Assembly: GCF_003217495.1 (NCBI RefSeq)
Contig: NZ_QJSW01000004.1
Span: 248,001-312,000, forward strand
Direction of reading: 5' to 3'
DNA length: 64,000 bases
From: Paenibacillus barcinonensis
GTDB taxonomy: Bacteria > Bacillota > Bacilli > Paenibacillales > Paenibacillaceae
Shown: piece by piece, positions 1 through 7,866 of the stretch
Layout of the letters: the number at the start of each line of letters is the position of its first letter
Position numbering within the stretch: the first letter of the stretch is position 1
Position numbers and translations under genes: made by a program
The notes under the pieces: model-generated
Database searches by the model: none
What the model was told of the DNA's origin: nothing
What the model saw: the letters and a program-made list of their open reading frames with translations, nothing else

Positions 1-2
1 AT

Positions 3-701
3 AATATTAAGGAAAAGAAAGCTTCAAAAGATGCAAACACTAGCCGGGTCTACGCCAAATTCGGCGTTGAGATCTATGTAGCGGCCAAGAAGGGCGAGCC
101 GGACCCGGAAGCAAACCGTGCACTGAAGGTCGTTCTGGAGCGTGCCAAAACGTATAATGTCCCTAAAGCAATCATTGACCGTGCGATGGAAAAAGCGAAA
201 GGCAGCGGCGATGAGAACTATGAGGAGCTGCGCTACGAGGGCTTTGGACCAAACGGTGCCATGGTCATTGTGGATGCTCTTACCAATAACGTAAATCGTA
301 CAGCACCTGAAGTGCGTTCGGCGTTTAACAAAAATGGAGGCAACATGGGTGTCAGCGGTTCTGTTGCCTATATGTTCGATCCAACAGCGGTGATCGGTAT
401 CGAAGGTAAAAATGCGGAAGAAGTGCTGGAGATCATGCTGGAGGCAGATGTAGATGTTCGTGACATCGTGGATGAAGACGAAGCGGTCATCGTATACGCA
501 GAACCGGATCAATTCCATGCGGTACAGGAAGCCTTCAAGGCTGCTGGCGTGACAGAGTTCACGGTAGCCGAGCTGACGATGCTGGCGCAAAACCACATTG
601 AATTGCCTGCCGATGCACAAGCTCAGTTCGAGAAGCTGATCGACGCGCTCGAGGATTTGGAAGATGTGCAGCAGGTGTATCATAACGTGGAGTTTGTGTA
701 A
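3..701 (+). CDS. yeeI: YebC/PmpR family protein, YeeI-type (5' end cut by window)
   Basis: The reading frame is open from base 3, before the first in-window ATG at 186, so the gene begins just upstream. The visible 232 residues match the full YebC fold: an N-terminal helical part ([17 protein letters not shown]), the family stretch [17 protein letters not shown], and a C-terminal part ending in [12 protein letters not shown]. By comparison with B. subtilis YeeI from memory, only about seven residues (MGRKWN-like) are missing. YebC proteins were long annotated as transcription regulators; more recent work on the YeeI branch points to relief of ribosome stalling. It is followed by its own terminator and looks monocistronic at this end. 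The family call is very secure; the molecular role is less so. Confidence 0.93.
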   Translation, partial: NIKEKKASKDANTSRVYAKFGVEIYVAAKKGEPDPEANRALKVVLERAKTYNVPKAIIDRAMEKAKGSGDENYEELRYEGFGPNGAMVIVDALTNNVNRTAPEVRSAFNKNGGNMGVSGSVAYMFDPTAVIGIEGKNAEEVLEIMLEADVDVRDIVDEDEAVIVYAEPDQFHAVQEAFKAAGVTEFTVAELTMLAQNHIELPADAQAQFEKLIDALEDLEDVQQVYHNVEFV

Positions 702-743
702 GCAAGCAGATTTTACAATCTTACGTACATTTTAATTTAAACG

Positions 744-794
744 AAAAGAGTGCCTATCCAATCCATTCAGCGGGATCGGTCAGGCACTCTTTTT
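744..794. terminator. Bidirectional intrinsic terminator
   Basis: AGAGTGCCT at 747-755 pairs with AGGCACTCT at 782-790, with a T run on the plus side and an A run (744-747) that becomes a T run on the minus strand. It sits between the convergent yeeI and the YdcZ transporter gene and can serve both. Confidence 0.85.
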
Positions 795-803
795 GTGTTA
801 TTC

Positions 804-1301
804 TCAGGATTTGCTCGGAACTGTGTGAGGTGACTTATCCGATGAATCGGATGATTCCTTTTTCAGCCCGCCAAACTTGAACAGCACAATGCCGCCAACA
901 ATGACGAGTACACCGAGCAGCTGGTTCCAAGAGAATGGAATTTGCTCCAGACCCAGCCAGCCCATGGAATCAAACAATAAGGCAAAGCTCAGCTGAGCGG
1001 TTAACACGATGGAAATGGCATAGGTCGGGCCCAGCAGCTTCATGCCTTGTACAAGGCAGAATACAACACCAACGCCGATTGCACCGCTGAGCCAGTACCA
1101 CGGCTGCATATGCTGCAGACTGAATGTATGTTTCCCTTCAACAAGCAGGGAGATCAGAAAAGAAGCGATAAATCCCGTAAACAGCACCAGCGTTGTAGTG
1201 GACCATGACCCAGTGCGTTCATTGACTTTACTATTAAATATCGTTTGCAGACTTACCAGTGCACCCGCCAGAAGTGCTAGCAAAACTCCAGTGATGATCA
1301 T
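804..1301 (-). CDS. DMT-superfamily transporter, YdcZ/DUF606 type (second copy)
   Basis: A 165-residue, strongly hydrophobic protein with about five predicted membrane segments and the YdcZ (DUF606) signature: N-terminal GVLLALLAGALVSLQTIFN and C-terminal WNQLLGVLVIVGGIVLF. Proteins of this size are half-size members of the drug/metabolite transporter superfamily and are thought to work as dimers. The substrate is unknown. It is the last gene of a minus-strand cluster that also holds a Crp/Fnr regulator and a second YdcZ protein, so the two YdcZ proteins may form a heterodimer controlled by the regulator between them. The hydrophilic C-terminal tail is Ser-rich. Family call sure; pairing is inference. 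Confidence 0.85.
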   Translation of the reverse strand: MIITGVLLALLAGALVSLQTIFNSKVNERTGSWSTTTLVLFTGFIASFLISLLVEGKHTFSLQHMQPWYWLSGAIGVGVVFCLVQGMKLLGPTYAISIVLTAQLSFALLFDSMGWLGLEQIPFSWNQLLGVLVIVGGIVLFKFGGLKKESSDSSDKSPHTVPSKS

Positions 1302-1318
1302 ACGTGTAGTCAGACTCC

Positions 1319-2017
1319 TTATTCATAAATGTTGTGACCCGCAATGTCACGCAGGCCCGCGCGGTTTTTAATCTGAATCAATCCCTGATGCCGTTCAATA
1401 TACCCATCTGAACAGAGTTTCTGTATCACCCGATTCAAGTGTCGATAGCTGGTTCCGATCAGGTTGGCTATGTCCGTCAGGTTAAAGGCATCCAGTTCCT
1501 CATGTATGACCGTGCCGCCTTCATCCGTCGAAATCGAAAGCAAATAGCTGGCTAATCGGACCTCCACCGGGTACATCAGATTAAAATTGGAGAAGTTCGA
1601 ATCAATGTAAAACTTGTGTGAGATGATCTTTAACAAAAATTGCAATAAAGGTGCATAATCACTGGCCAGCTCGGTGAGCCAGCGGTAATGAATGCGCAGC
1701 ATAACAACAGGCGACACCGCTTGAACGGTGTTCACCGTGTTGCTTTCACGAACATATTCGATATCCCCGACCACCTCGAGTGGTGTTTTGAAGCAGAGCA
1801 CCAGTGTTTTGTCCTGCGGGGAGGTGGTGAAAATTTTGATTTTCCCCTCAACCAGTACATATAAGTATTCAGAAGCTTCGCCTTCGCGGCAAATGAGCTC
1901 GCATTTTTCAAATTGACACAGGGTCATATGTGACCGCAGGTTCTCGTGAAAGACCATCTCCAGTTGATACTGCTTCAAATAGTGCATAATGTGCTGTGTA
2001 TTATGAATTTCGTGCAT
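1319..2017 (-). CDS. Crp/Fnr family transcriptional regulator, YeiL-like
   Basis: A 232-residue protein with an N-terminal cyclic-nucleotide-binding-like beta barrel (about residues 25-140; CREGEASEYLYVLVEGKIKI is the typical cap turn) and a C-terminal winged helix (about 150-220; LTDIANLIGTSYRHLNRVIQ is the recognition region). It resembles YeiL of E. coli and relatives. Two cysteines lie near the N-terminus (LCQFEKCELIC), but the canonical Fnr iron-sulfur cluster pattern is not obvious, so the signal is unknown. It lies 28 bases after one YdcZ gene and 17 bases before the other on the same strand, which suggests one operon and local regulation of the transporter pair. Confidence 0.85.
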   Translation of the reverse strand: MHEIHNTQHIMHYLKQYQLEMVFHENLRSHMTLCQFEKCELICREGEASEYLYVLVEGKIKIFTTSPQDKTLVLCFKTPLEVVGDIEYVRESNTVNTVQAVSPVVMLRIHYRWLTELASDYAPLLQFLLKIISHKFYIDSNFSNFNLMYPVEVRLASYLLSISTDEGGTVIHEELDAFNLTDIANLIGTSYRHLNRVIQKLCSDGYIERHQGLIQIKNRAGLRDIAGHNIYE

Positions 2018-2045
2018 ATGGTTTCACCCCTGCGTTCCTTCGGAT

Positions 2046-2471
2046 TTACAGCTTCATAATGATGACGCCGGTGATCATTAATGCGATGCCAATGAATTGC
2101 GGCAGTTTCATCTTTTGCTTAAGCACGCCGAACCATCCGTTGCTGTCGATCAAAAACGTCAAAAACAATTGTGCAATCAGCAGAGCCGAGATCGTGAAGG
2201 TCACGCCGATCTGCTGAATCGCTGTCACCTCGCTGAAAATAATGACGGCTCCGAAAGCTCCGCCAGCCAGATACATCGGTTTGACCTGTTTGATTCCTTG
2301 TACGTTGGTATCCCGTGTAAACAGCAAAATGATAGCGGCAATAATAAACCCCGTCAATTGGGTAATGGTAGCGGCTTGCCATGTACCTATATCTGTACTG
2401 ATTCTGGCGTTGGCAACCCCTTGCAGTGTAATACAGGCTCCGCCCAGCACGGCAAAAATAATTCCTCTCAT
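2046..2471 (-). CDS. DMT-superfamily transporter, YdcZ/DUF606 type (first copy)
   Basis: A 141-residue membrane protein starting MRGIIFAVLGGACITLQGVA, with about five membrane segments and the same YdcZ (DUF606) pattern as the gene at 804-1301. I start it at ATG 2471, because an AAGGAG lies about 13 bases upstream; the longer frame from TTG 2498 would place that site inside the coding sequence. It is first in the transcription order of the minus-strand cluster, before the Crp/Fnr regulator. The sequence is clearly different from the other copy (paralogue, not a recent duplicate). Substrate unknown; possibly half of a heteromeric small exporter. Confidence 0.82.
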   Translation of the reverse strand: MRGIIFAVLGGACITLQGVANARISTDIGTWQAATITQLTGFIIAAIILLFTRDTNVQGIKQVKPMYLAGGAFGAVIIFSEVTAIQQIGVTFTISALLIAQLFLTFLIDSNGWFGVLKQKMKLPQFIGIALMITGVIIMKL

Positions 2472-2907
2472 CCTTCTTCGTACGCTCCTTCGTTGCAAGA
2501 CTTCGACTTCTATTAAAAGATAAATTCATCATATTCGCCAAGGACAAATGTCCTGAATCTGAAATTCACAGCATTTAGCGTACTATAAAGATTTGGTAAA
2601 ATCCAGAACGGATAGGATATGAGTTCGGGAAGTGCTGGAACCGGGTGCTGCATGCTGAAGCAGGTGGGTCAGGTTGGTGTTAGGCCAAAGAAGGCTGAGA
2701 AGCAGATAATAGCAGAAGGGAAGCATGGTTGGATGAGCGAAGAATGACGATATCTAGCGTAAGCCCGGAAGGCGAGATCTGTAGATAGTAGCTGACTCCA
2801 GTAACCTTGTGCAGAAGTGTGGGAGCATGGGGAGGTATGAGAAAAAAAGCCCAGTGATCCAGCAGAACACTTTCACCTTATCCAATCAGCTTATCACTCT
2901 CAACGTA
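2472..2907. other. Intergenic region, no gene recognised
   Basis: About 435 bases between the divergent ends of the YdcZ cluster promoter region and the 3' end of the Nif3-like gene. The plus strand is rich in purines from about 2600 to 2850. A 42-codon frame at 2619-2747 has only a weak upstream GGATAGGAT and no recognisable product. I see no clear RNA family or U-tailed hairpin in it. Confidence 0.5.
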
Positions 2908-3735
2908 TTAAATCACCTCAAACACCGGGCGTTCCTTTACAAAAGAAACCTCAACCGCTGGAAACGCGATCGCCAGTCTGTCTGCAAGAAGCTTCATGCC
3001 CGGTGCTTCACTCTCGGCATGTCCCACCATGATCAGAGCTTTTGATGTGCCCTGCTGCACAGCATCACGAATGTACTCAGGCGTCTCCCACTCAAACCCT
3101 TCCCCTGCAATAATCAGATCTACCTGTTCGTTCTGCATAAGAGGAATCGTGACATGTCCGTTACCGCGGAATCCAACCAGGACAGCAGCACGAGTGCAAG
3201 CGATTTCAGGATTTCCCGCAATGCGAACATAATTTATGCCCAGACGTTCCTTGAGCTGCTGCGCAACAGTATGAACCGTAGTTCCCTTCGGAAATACAAC
3301 GATATCTGTGTCTGCTGTACGTTGACTCAAGTATGTATTCCATCCGAGCTCCTGGATAAGTCCATCCGTAATGCCATCCGGGTTGTAGCGGTGAATAATA
3401 TCATGACAGCGAAATAGGGCAATGCCTGCTTGATCAAGCATATTTCTTTTGTGCATGTAGACGGGGTCGTCTGCAAGCCAATCGGTAGCACTATGATGAT
3501 TATAAAAAGGGGATTCATGGGCAATAATCAGGTTGGCTCCTTGCTGAATGGCCTTCTCAATGACATAGTGTGTGGGCATAAATGTGACAACAATACCCGT
3601 AATAACTTGACTTGGAGTTCCCGTAATCAGCTGGTCCACTGTGTTTTCTGGCAGCGTTATGCCTTGCGTAAGGTGAAGTATAACATTCTGCACCTGAAGT
3701 TCCTTCGATTTCTTGGTTGAGATTTGATCCGTCAT
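2908..3735 (-). CDS. Nif3-like dinuclear metal centre protein
   Basis: A 275-residue protein of the NIF3/YbgI/YqfO family. Visible marks are GIVVTFMPTHYVIEKAIQQG, the metal-binding stretch IIAHESPFYNHH, and a C-terminal HAESEAPGMK, which together supply the histidine and acidic ligands of the dinuclear metal site. Members form toroidal hexamers; the reaction is not settled (some bind metals or act as GTP cyclohydrolase-like proteins). This one lacks the long PII-like insert found in B. subtilis YqfO, and is not next to sigA or trmK as many Nif3 genes are, so it is probably a paralogue. The start ATG at 3735 has an upstream GGAGGAAGG. Confidence 0.82.
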   Translation of the reverse strand: MTDQISTKKSKELQVQNVILHLTQGITLPENTVDQLITGTPSQVITGIVVTFMPTHYVIEKAIQQGANLIIAHESPFYNHHSATDWLADDPVYMHKRNMLDQAGIALFRCHDIIHRYNPDGITDGLIQELGWNTYLSQRTADTDIVVFPKGTTVHTVAQQLKERLGINYVRIAGNPEIACTRAAVLVGFRGNGHVTIPLMQNEQVDLIIAGEGFEWETPEYIRDAVQQGTSKALIMVGHAESEAPGMKLLADRLAIAFPAVEVSFVKERPVFEVI

Positions 3736-4008
3736 GTCTATCAGCTTCCTTCCTCCAATATAAGGATATAGCGTTAGTGTACCATTTTTACATATAAAAA
3801 CCAGTGATATATCGGGTAATCGGATGGTTTAGTTTTCAGCCGGCGACTCTTAAAAGCACTACAAATGGTGCCGACCATACCAGTTGAAGGCATGTAGTTT
3901 TCTGGTAGAAGAGGAAGTATACTTACATAGAGTCTTTGAATAATAGGGTTTTATGCCAGATTGATAGTTCAGGCAGTAAGGAATTACAGAAGGAAAGGGG
4001 ATCTTGAT

Positions 4009-4605
4009 ATGACGGCAACTACGATTATGGAACGTCTGAAGCAGGAGACAGCACATCACCATAGACAAGTGGAACAGAATGTTTACGCGAAAGCTATGAT
4101 GGATCGCACGATAACGATGGACCAATATAGAGAGTACCTTGAGAAATTTTACGGATTCCTGAAGCCGCTGGAGGAGCAGGCAGTGAGGTTGCCTTTCTGG
4201 GCAGAGACAGGATTGGATATGACTGTGAGAGGAAAGGCAAGCTTGCTGGAGCAGGATTTGCTAAGTCTTGGAGCAAGCGAGGAGCAGATCAGGCAGCTTC
4301 CACGTAGCACCGAGCTTCCCGATATATCAGCGCCAGCCCGACTGTTCGGGTATATGTATGTGATTGAAGGCTCAACGAATGGAGGTCAGATATTGAGCAA
4401 ACGTTTGTCACAATTTTTGCCTATAGAAGCGGAGCGTGGACTTCAATATTTCAATGCTTATGGTGCGGAGACGCGAATAAGATGGGGCGAGTTTATGCGG
4501 TTACTTCAGGAATCCATTCATGCACCCGAAGATCATGACATTATCGTGCATACGGCTTCAGAGACATTTCGTCTTTTGGATCAGTGGATTAATATGGCAA
4601 GGTAA
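4009..4605 (+). CDS. Biliverdin-producing heme oxygenase
   Basis: A 198-residue all-helical protein. I choose ATG 4009, which follows GGAAAGGGG at a proper distance, rather than the upstream in-frame ATG at 3961. The N-terminal ETAHHHRQVE holds the candidate proximal heme histidine (His16-18), and YMYVIEGSTNGGQILSKRL is the conserved distal-helix glycine-rich segment of bacterial heme oxygenases (BphO/HugZ-unrelated, HemO-like). Such enzymes open heme to biliverdin, CO and iron, either for iron recovery or to supply bacteriophytochrome chromophore; no phytochrome is seen nearby. It appears monocistronic, with a terminator at 4680. Confidence 0.85.
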   Translation: MTATTIMERLKQETAHHHRQVEQNVYAKAMMDRTITMDQYREYLEKFYGFLKPLEEQAVRLPFWAETGLDMTVRGKASLLEQDLLSLGASEEQIRQLPRSTELPDISAPARLFGYMYVIEGSTNGGQILSKRLSQFLPIEAERGLQYFNAYGAETRIRWGEFMRLLQESIHAPEDHDIIVHTASETFRLLDQWINMAR

Positions 4606-4679
4606 GCGAGACGTCCGAACGGAATATCAAGAAAAATGAATGCGCTGCTTGTACCATTAGAAGGTGAATTATACATTGA

Positions 4680-4707
4680 AAAGAGGGCAGACATGCCTTC
4701 TTTTTTA
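4680..4707 (+). terminator. Intrinsic terminator after heme oxygenase
   Basis: AAGAGGGCA pairs with TGCCTTCTT around a four-base loop, with one G-T wobble, followed by TTTTTT. It separates the heme oxygenase gene from the three-gene operon. Confidence 0.75.
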
Positions 4708-4753
4708 GTGTCAAAAGAATGTATTAATTTGTCGCCCACAGAGCACGGACAAG

Positions 4754-4762
4754 TGTTATAAT
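4754..4762 (+). promoter_or_regulatory. Extended -10 promoter element of the TerB-N operon
   Basis: TGTTATAAT matches an extended sigma-A -10 (TGnTATAAT). No good -35 lies at 17 bases; a TTGTCG at 4729-4734 is 22 bases away, which is too far. The start of the TerB-N gene is about 58 bases downstream. Confidence 0.55.
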
Positions 4763-4819
4763 GATGCGTATGGATACACGTGTTCGTATTTTGTTGTGAA
4801 AGAGGTGGGTTCCATTCCG

Positions 4820-6496
4820 ATGAGAGATCATTCTGAACAGCTGGAATTCATGGAAATTGAGATGAGTGATGAAATAGAGCCTGCATCCGTTCGCATACCC
4901 GATCGCTCTACCTTGGCACCCCGGAGTCGTGAACCGCGTGTACTGCCCGGCTCCGTGTTATCTTCGGAGAAGCGATTTGTGGAGGAAGCGCGAAGGCTGG
5001 CAGAGACTACCGAAGAAGAGACTCTTCCTGTTCCGTTTATGAGCTACTGGCCAACCTATGGCGTGATGAATGATGCGCAGCTCAGATGGTATTTGTACTG
5101 GAGAACAGAGGTCCGTCAGGGGAATTATCTTGATGTTGACCTCTCCTATCTGTTTGTTCATATCTATGAATTGATCAATGGCATAGGCTGGCTGTATCCC
5201 GAGCAGGGCTACGAGCAATTAAAGCAGCTGTGGATTCATTATCGTGAACATCTCCCTCAGCTAAACCCGTATATGCAGGAGTGGATGGTTGATTTTGTAC
5301 TCGTTCATGAGCTTCAGCCACGGCTGCAAGAGGTTATGCAGCTCGCTGGCGGTTATTTGCCGGCCCCCGTGCTGGACAAGGAGTTACAGCGGATGTTGCA
5401 AGAAAATACTCCTGTTCTTACGCTGGAAATGCTGCAACGATATTATGACTATGATATCTCGCTCAACACCTTTTATCGGGATGGGGGCAAAGAGGTGATG
5501 GAACGGTTCATTCCTCAAGTCATGGCTGTAGCGCATGCATATTTGAAGCGAACCCGGTCACATGGACTGCTGCCGGAGATGAACCCGGAGGCTGAGCTAA
5601 CGATAGAGCGTACATTGTTTCGCAAAGCGGTATATGACGAATCCATCTACGGCAGATCCGTTTCGTTCACCTATTTTCCGCTTGGCGAGCAGAAGGATTT
5701 TGTGCAAAGGTTAACCCGAATGTATCGCTGTACGGAGAACAAGCTTCGAGAGCTGTTAGGGTTCAGAGGTCGGCTGCGTGGCAAAACATTGGAACCTGAG
5801 CTTGCCCGCGTGATTGAGCGGTACATAGAGAAAATGTATTCGCTGGAACAAACCGACGCTGAGCATGCACCAGTCATTCAGATTGATACGGCAAAGCTAG
5901 CCTCCTTGCAGGAGGACAGTGAATATGTGCGCAGGGCACTGACTATTGAGGAAACTGCACCATCCGAATATGATGCTGCTTCCGCTGCTTTCGAACCAGA
6001 AGCTATTGAACCATATCGGGAGCAGATGGTTGCTGCGCCATGGTCCATGGAGCAACATGATGAACCGAATCAGGAACAAAGCAAGGCAATAGCTGCAGCC
6101 TCAGATGAGGGAGCAGAGATGAACGAGCTGCTTCAAGCTCAAGCAAAAGATACAGCAGAGTCAGAAGTGCAGCTCCAGCGGCAAGACGACATATCCTCGG
6201 CAAAGATCGAACTGCAATGGCACGAGTCTGCCGAAGCAAGCTTGCAGCAAGAATGGCATGAGTTTGCGGAGCAGCTGGAGCCACGGCATGTGAAGGCCAT
6301 TCATGTGCTGCTTGGGGATCGGGTGGATGCTGAGCTGATATGTCTGGCGAATGAGATAGGCACCATGCCTGCACTTTTACTGGATGAAATCAATGATATT
6401 GCAATGGAGACGATTGGTGATCTGCTCATTGACGGGGATCGGATTGCTCCTGATTATATGGATGTATTTGAACATGTGAAGAGGTGTGAGCTGTGA
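4820..6496 (+). CDS. TerB-N/TerB-C domain protein, first gene of the ATPase-helicase operon
   Basis: About 558 residues. I start at ATG 4820, which follows AGAGGTGG; GTG 4796 has no ribosome site. The middle-N-terminal part (FMSYWPTYGVMNDAQLRWYLYWR, then YLFVHIYELING) is the TerB-N domain. The last 80 residues (PALLLDEINDIAMETIGDLL) fit TerB-C. Between them is a Glu/Gln/Ala-rich, probably disordered linker. No TerB core metal-binding domain, signal peptide or membrane helix is visible. TerB-N/TerB-C proteins are known as partners of tellurite/phage-stress (Ter) systems, but their chemistry is unknown. The gene overlaps the next one by 4 bases (GTGA), so it is translationally coupled to a BrxD-like ATPase and a helicase and probably acts in the same complex. 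Confidence 0.8.
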   Translation: MRDHSEQLEFMEIEMSDEIEPASVRIPDRSTLAPRSREPRVLPGSVLSSEKRFVEEARRLAETTEEETLPVPFMSYWPTYGVMNDAQLRWYLYWRTEVRQGNYLDVDLSYLFVHIYELINGIGWLYPEQGYEQLKQLWIHYREHLPQLNPYMQEWMVDFVLVHELQPRLQEVMQLAGGYLPAPVLDKELQRMLQENTPVLTLEMLQRYYDYDISLNTFYRDGGKEVMERFIPQVMAVAHAYLKRTRSHGLLPEMNPEAELTIERTLFRKAVYDESIYGRSVSFTYFPLGEQKDFVQRLTRMYRCTENKLRELLGFRGRLRGKTLEPELARVIERYIEKMYSLEQTDAEHAPVIQIDTAKLASLQEDSEYVRRALTIEETAPSEYDAASAAFEPEAIEPYREQMVAAPWSMEQHDEPNQEQSKAIAAASDEGAEMNELLQAQAKDTAESEVQLQRQDDISSAKIELQWHESAEASLQQEWHEFAEQLEPRHVKAIHVLLGDRVDAELICLANEIGTMPALLLDEINDIAMETIGDLLIDGDRIAPDYMDVFEHVKRCEL

Positions 6497-7866
6497 CAGA
6501 ACTTAAAATGGGCAACCCGAGCATGCCCGAACTTAAAATACCAAAGCGTTTAACCACCGCACTCGTTAATTCTTTAACGGCGGGGGTTGTTCCACGCATC
6601 GGGCTGGAGCAGATTGCTGTCGGACGTAAGCCGGAAGTGGAGGCCATCCTGCGGGATTTGGATAATATCACTGAAGGCGGTGCTGCCTTTAAGCTGATTA
6701 CAGGCAGATATGGCAGCGGTAAAAGCTTTCTTCTACAAATGATTCGTAACTATGCGATGGATCGTGAATTTGTTGTTGCGGATGCGGATTTATCCCCTGA
6801 GCGCAGGCTTGTGGGTACAAAAGGCCAGGGGTTGGCCACGTATCGGGAGCTGATGACACGCTTGTCTACCCGTACACGCCCTGATGGGGGGGCGCTGGAG
6901 CCTATTTTGCAGAAATGGATTGCAGGTTTGCAACAAACGACAATGAGTAACCTGAATATGCGTCCTGATGATCCTGCCCTTCCAGTAGAGGTAGAAAAGC
7001 AGATTTTTATGGTGGCAGGTGAAATGCAGAATCTGGTTCACGGTTTTGATTTTGCGAAGGTGCTGGCAGCGTACTGGAATGGTTACAAACATGCGGATGA
7101 TGACCAGAAGCAGTCGGCACTTCGCTGGCTTCGGGGGGAATATGCGACCAAAACGGAGGCGAAAAAGGAGCTGTCCGTTGGCGTCATTATTGATGATGAC
7201 AACTGGTACGACTATTTCAAATTATGGTCTGAATTTACGGCACGTATCGGTTACAAGGGTCTGCTGCTCTTCATCGACGAAGCGGTGAATCTGTATAAGA
7301 TTACAAATAGCGTTTCCCGGCAAAGCAATTATGAGAAGCTGCTCACCATGTTTAATGATACGATGCAGGGCAAGGCAGAGCACCTTGGTGTTTTTGTGGG
7401 AGGAACCCCACAGTTTGTAGAGGATGAACGTCGCGGTCTGTACAGCTATGAAGCGCTGCGTTCCAGACTTGTTGACGGTCGTTATGCGGCAAGTGCCTAT
7501 GCGAATTATACCGGGCCAATCATCAAGCTCGCGATGCTTTCGCATGAAGAGATTTTGATTTTATTGCAGAAGCTGCGCCAGATTCATGCGCTTCATTTTA
7601 CGTACCAAGCGAGTTTGAGCGATGAACAATTAGTTGATTTTATGCAAATGGCGGTGAACCGTCTGGGAGCGGAGGAGCTTTTGACAACACGGGAAGTGGT
7701 ACGCGACTTTATGGATGTGCTGCATACGCTGCATCAGAATCCTGAAGTCACTTATGAGCGGCTGTTAGGTGAGCGAACAGCACAGGCCAAAGCCTCCATT
7801 CAGGGAAGAACGGGTTTAACCGAAGGGGATGAGCTGGATGATTTTCTGGCGGAGTTTGAGCTATGA
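6493..7866 (+). CDS. BrxD-like P-loop ATPase (DUF2791)
   Basis: 457 residues, GTG start overlapping the upstream stop by 4 bases. A Walker A motif (GRYGSGKS, residues 71-78) and a Walker B (GLLLFIDEAVNL, about 256-267) are intact. The opening PKRLTTALVNSLTAGVVPRIGLEQIAVGR and the VEAILRDLDNITEGG stretch are typical of the DUF2791 ATP-binding proteins that include BrxD of type 2 BREX phage defence. BrxD function is not well known; family members belong to the AAA/ORC-like ATPases. Here it sits between a TerB-N protein and an Lhr-like helicase with no PglX methylase or PglZ phosphatase in sight, so this is not a complete BREX locus. It overlaps the helicase gene by 4 bases (ATGA). Confidence 0.85.
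   Translation: MTELKMGNPSMPELKIPKRLTTALVNSLTAGVVPRIGLEQIAVGRKPEVEAILRDLDNITEGGAAFKLITGRYGSGKSFLLQMIRNYAMDREFVVADADLSPERRLVGTKGQGLATYRELMTRLSTRTRPDGGALEPILQKWIAGLQQTTMSNLNMRPDDPALPVEVEKQIFMVAGEMQNLVHGFDFAKVLAAYWNGYKHADDDQKQSALRWLRGEYATKTEAKKELSVGVIIDDDNWYDYFKLWSEFTARIGYKGLLLFIDEAVNLYKITNSVSRQSNYEKLLTMFNDTMQGKAEHLGVFVGGTPQFVEDERRGLYSYEALRSRLVDGRYAASAYANYTGPIIKLAMLSHEEILILLQKLRQIHALHFTYQASLSDEQLVDFMQMAVNRLGAEELLTTREVVRDFMDVLHTLHQNPEVTYERLLGERTAQAKASIQGRTGLTEGDELDDFLAEFEL

Noticed and set aside
2619..2747. 42-codon ORF in the YdcZ-Nif3 intergenic region
   Set aside because: Weak ribosome site, no signal peptide, membrane segment or recognisable motif; not enough to call a gene.
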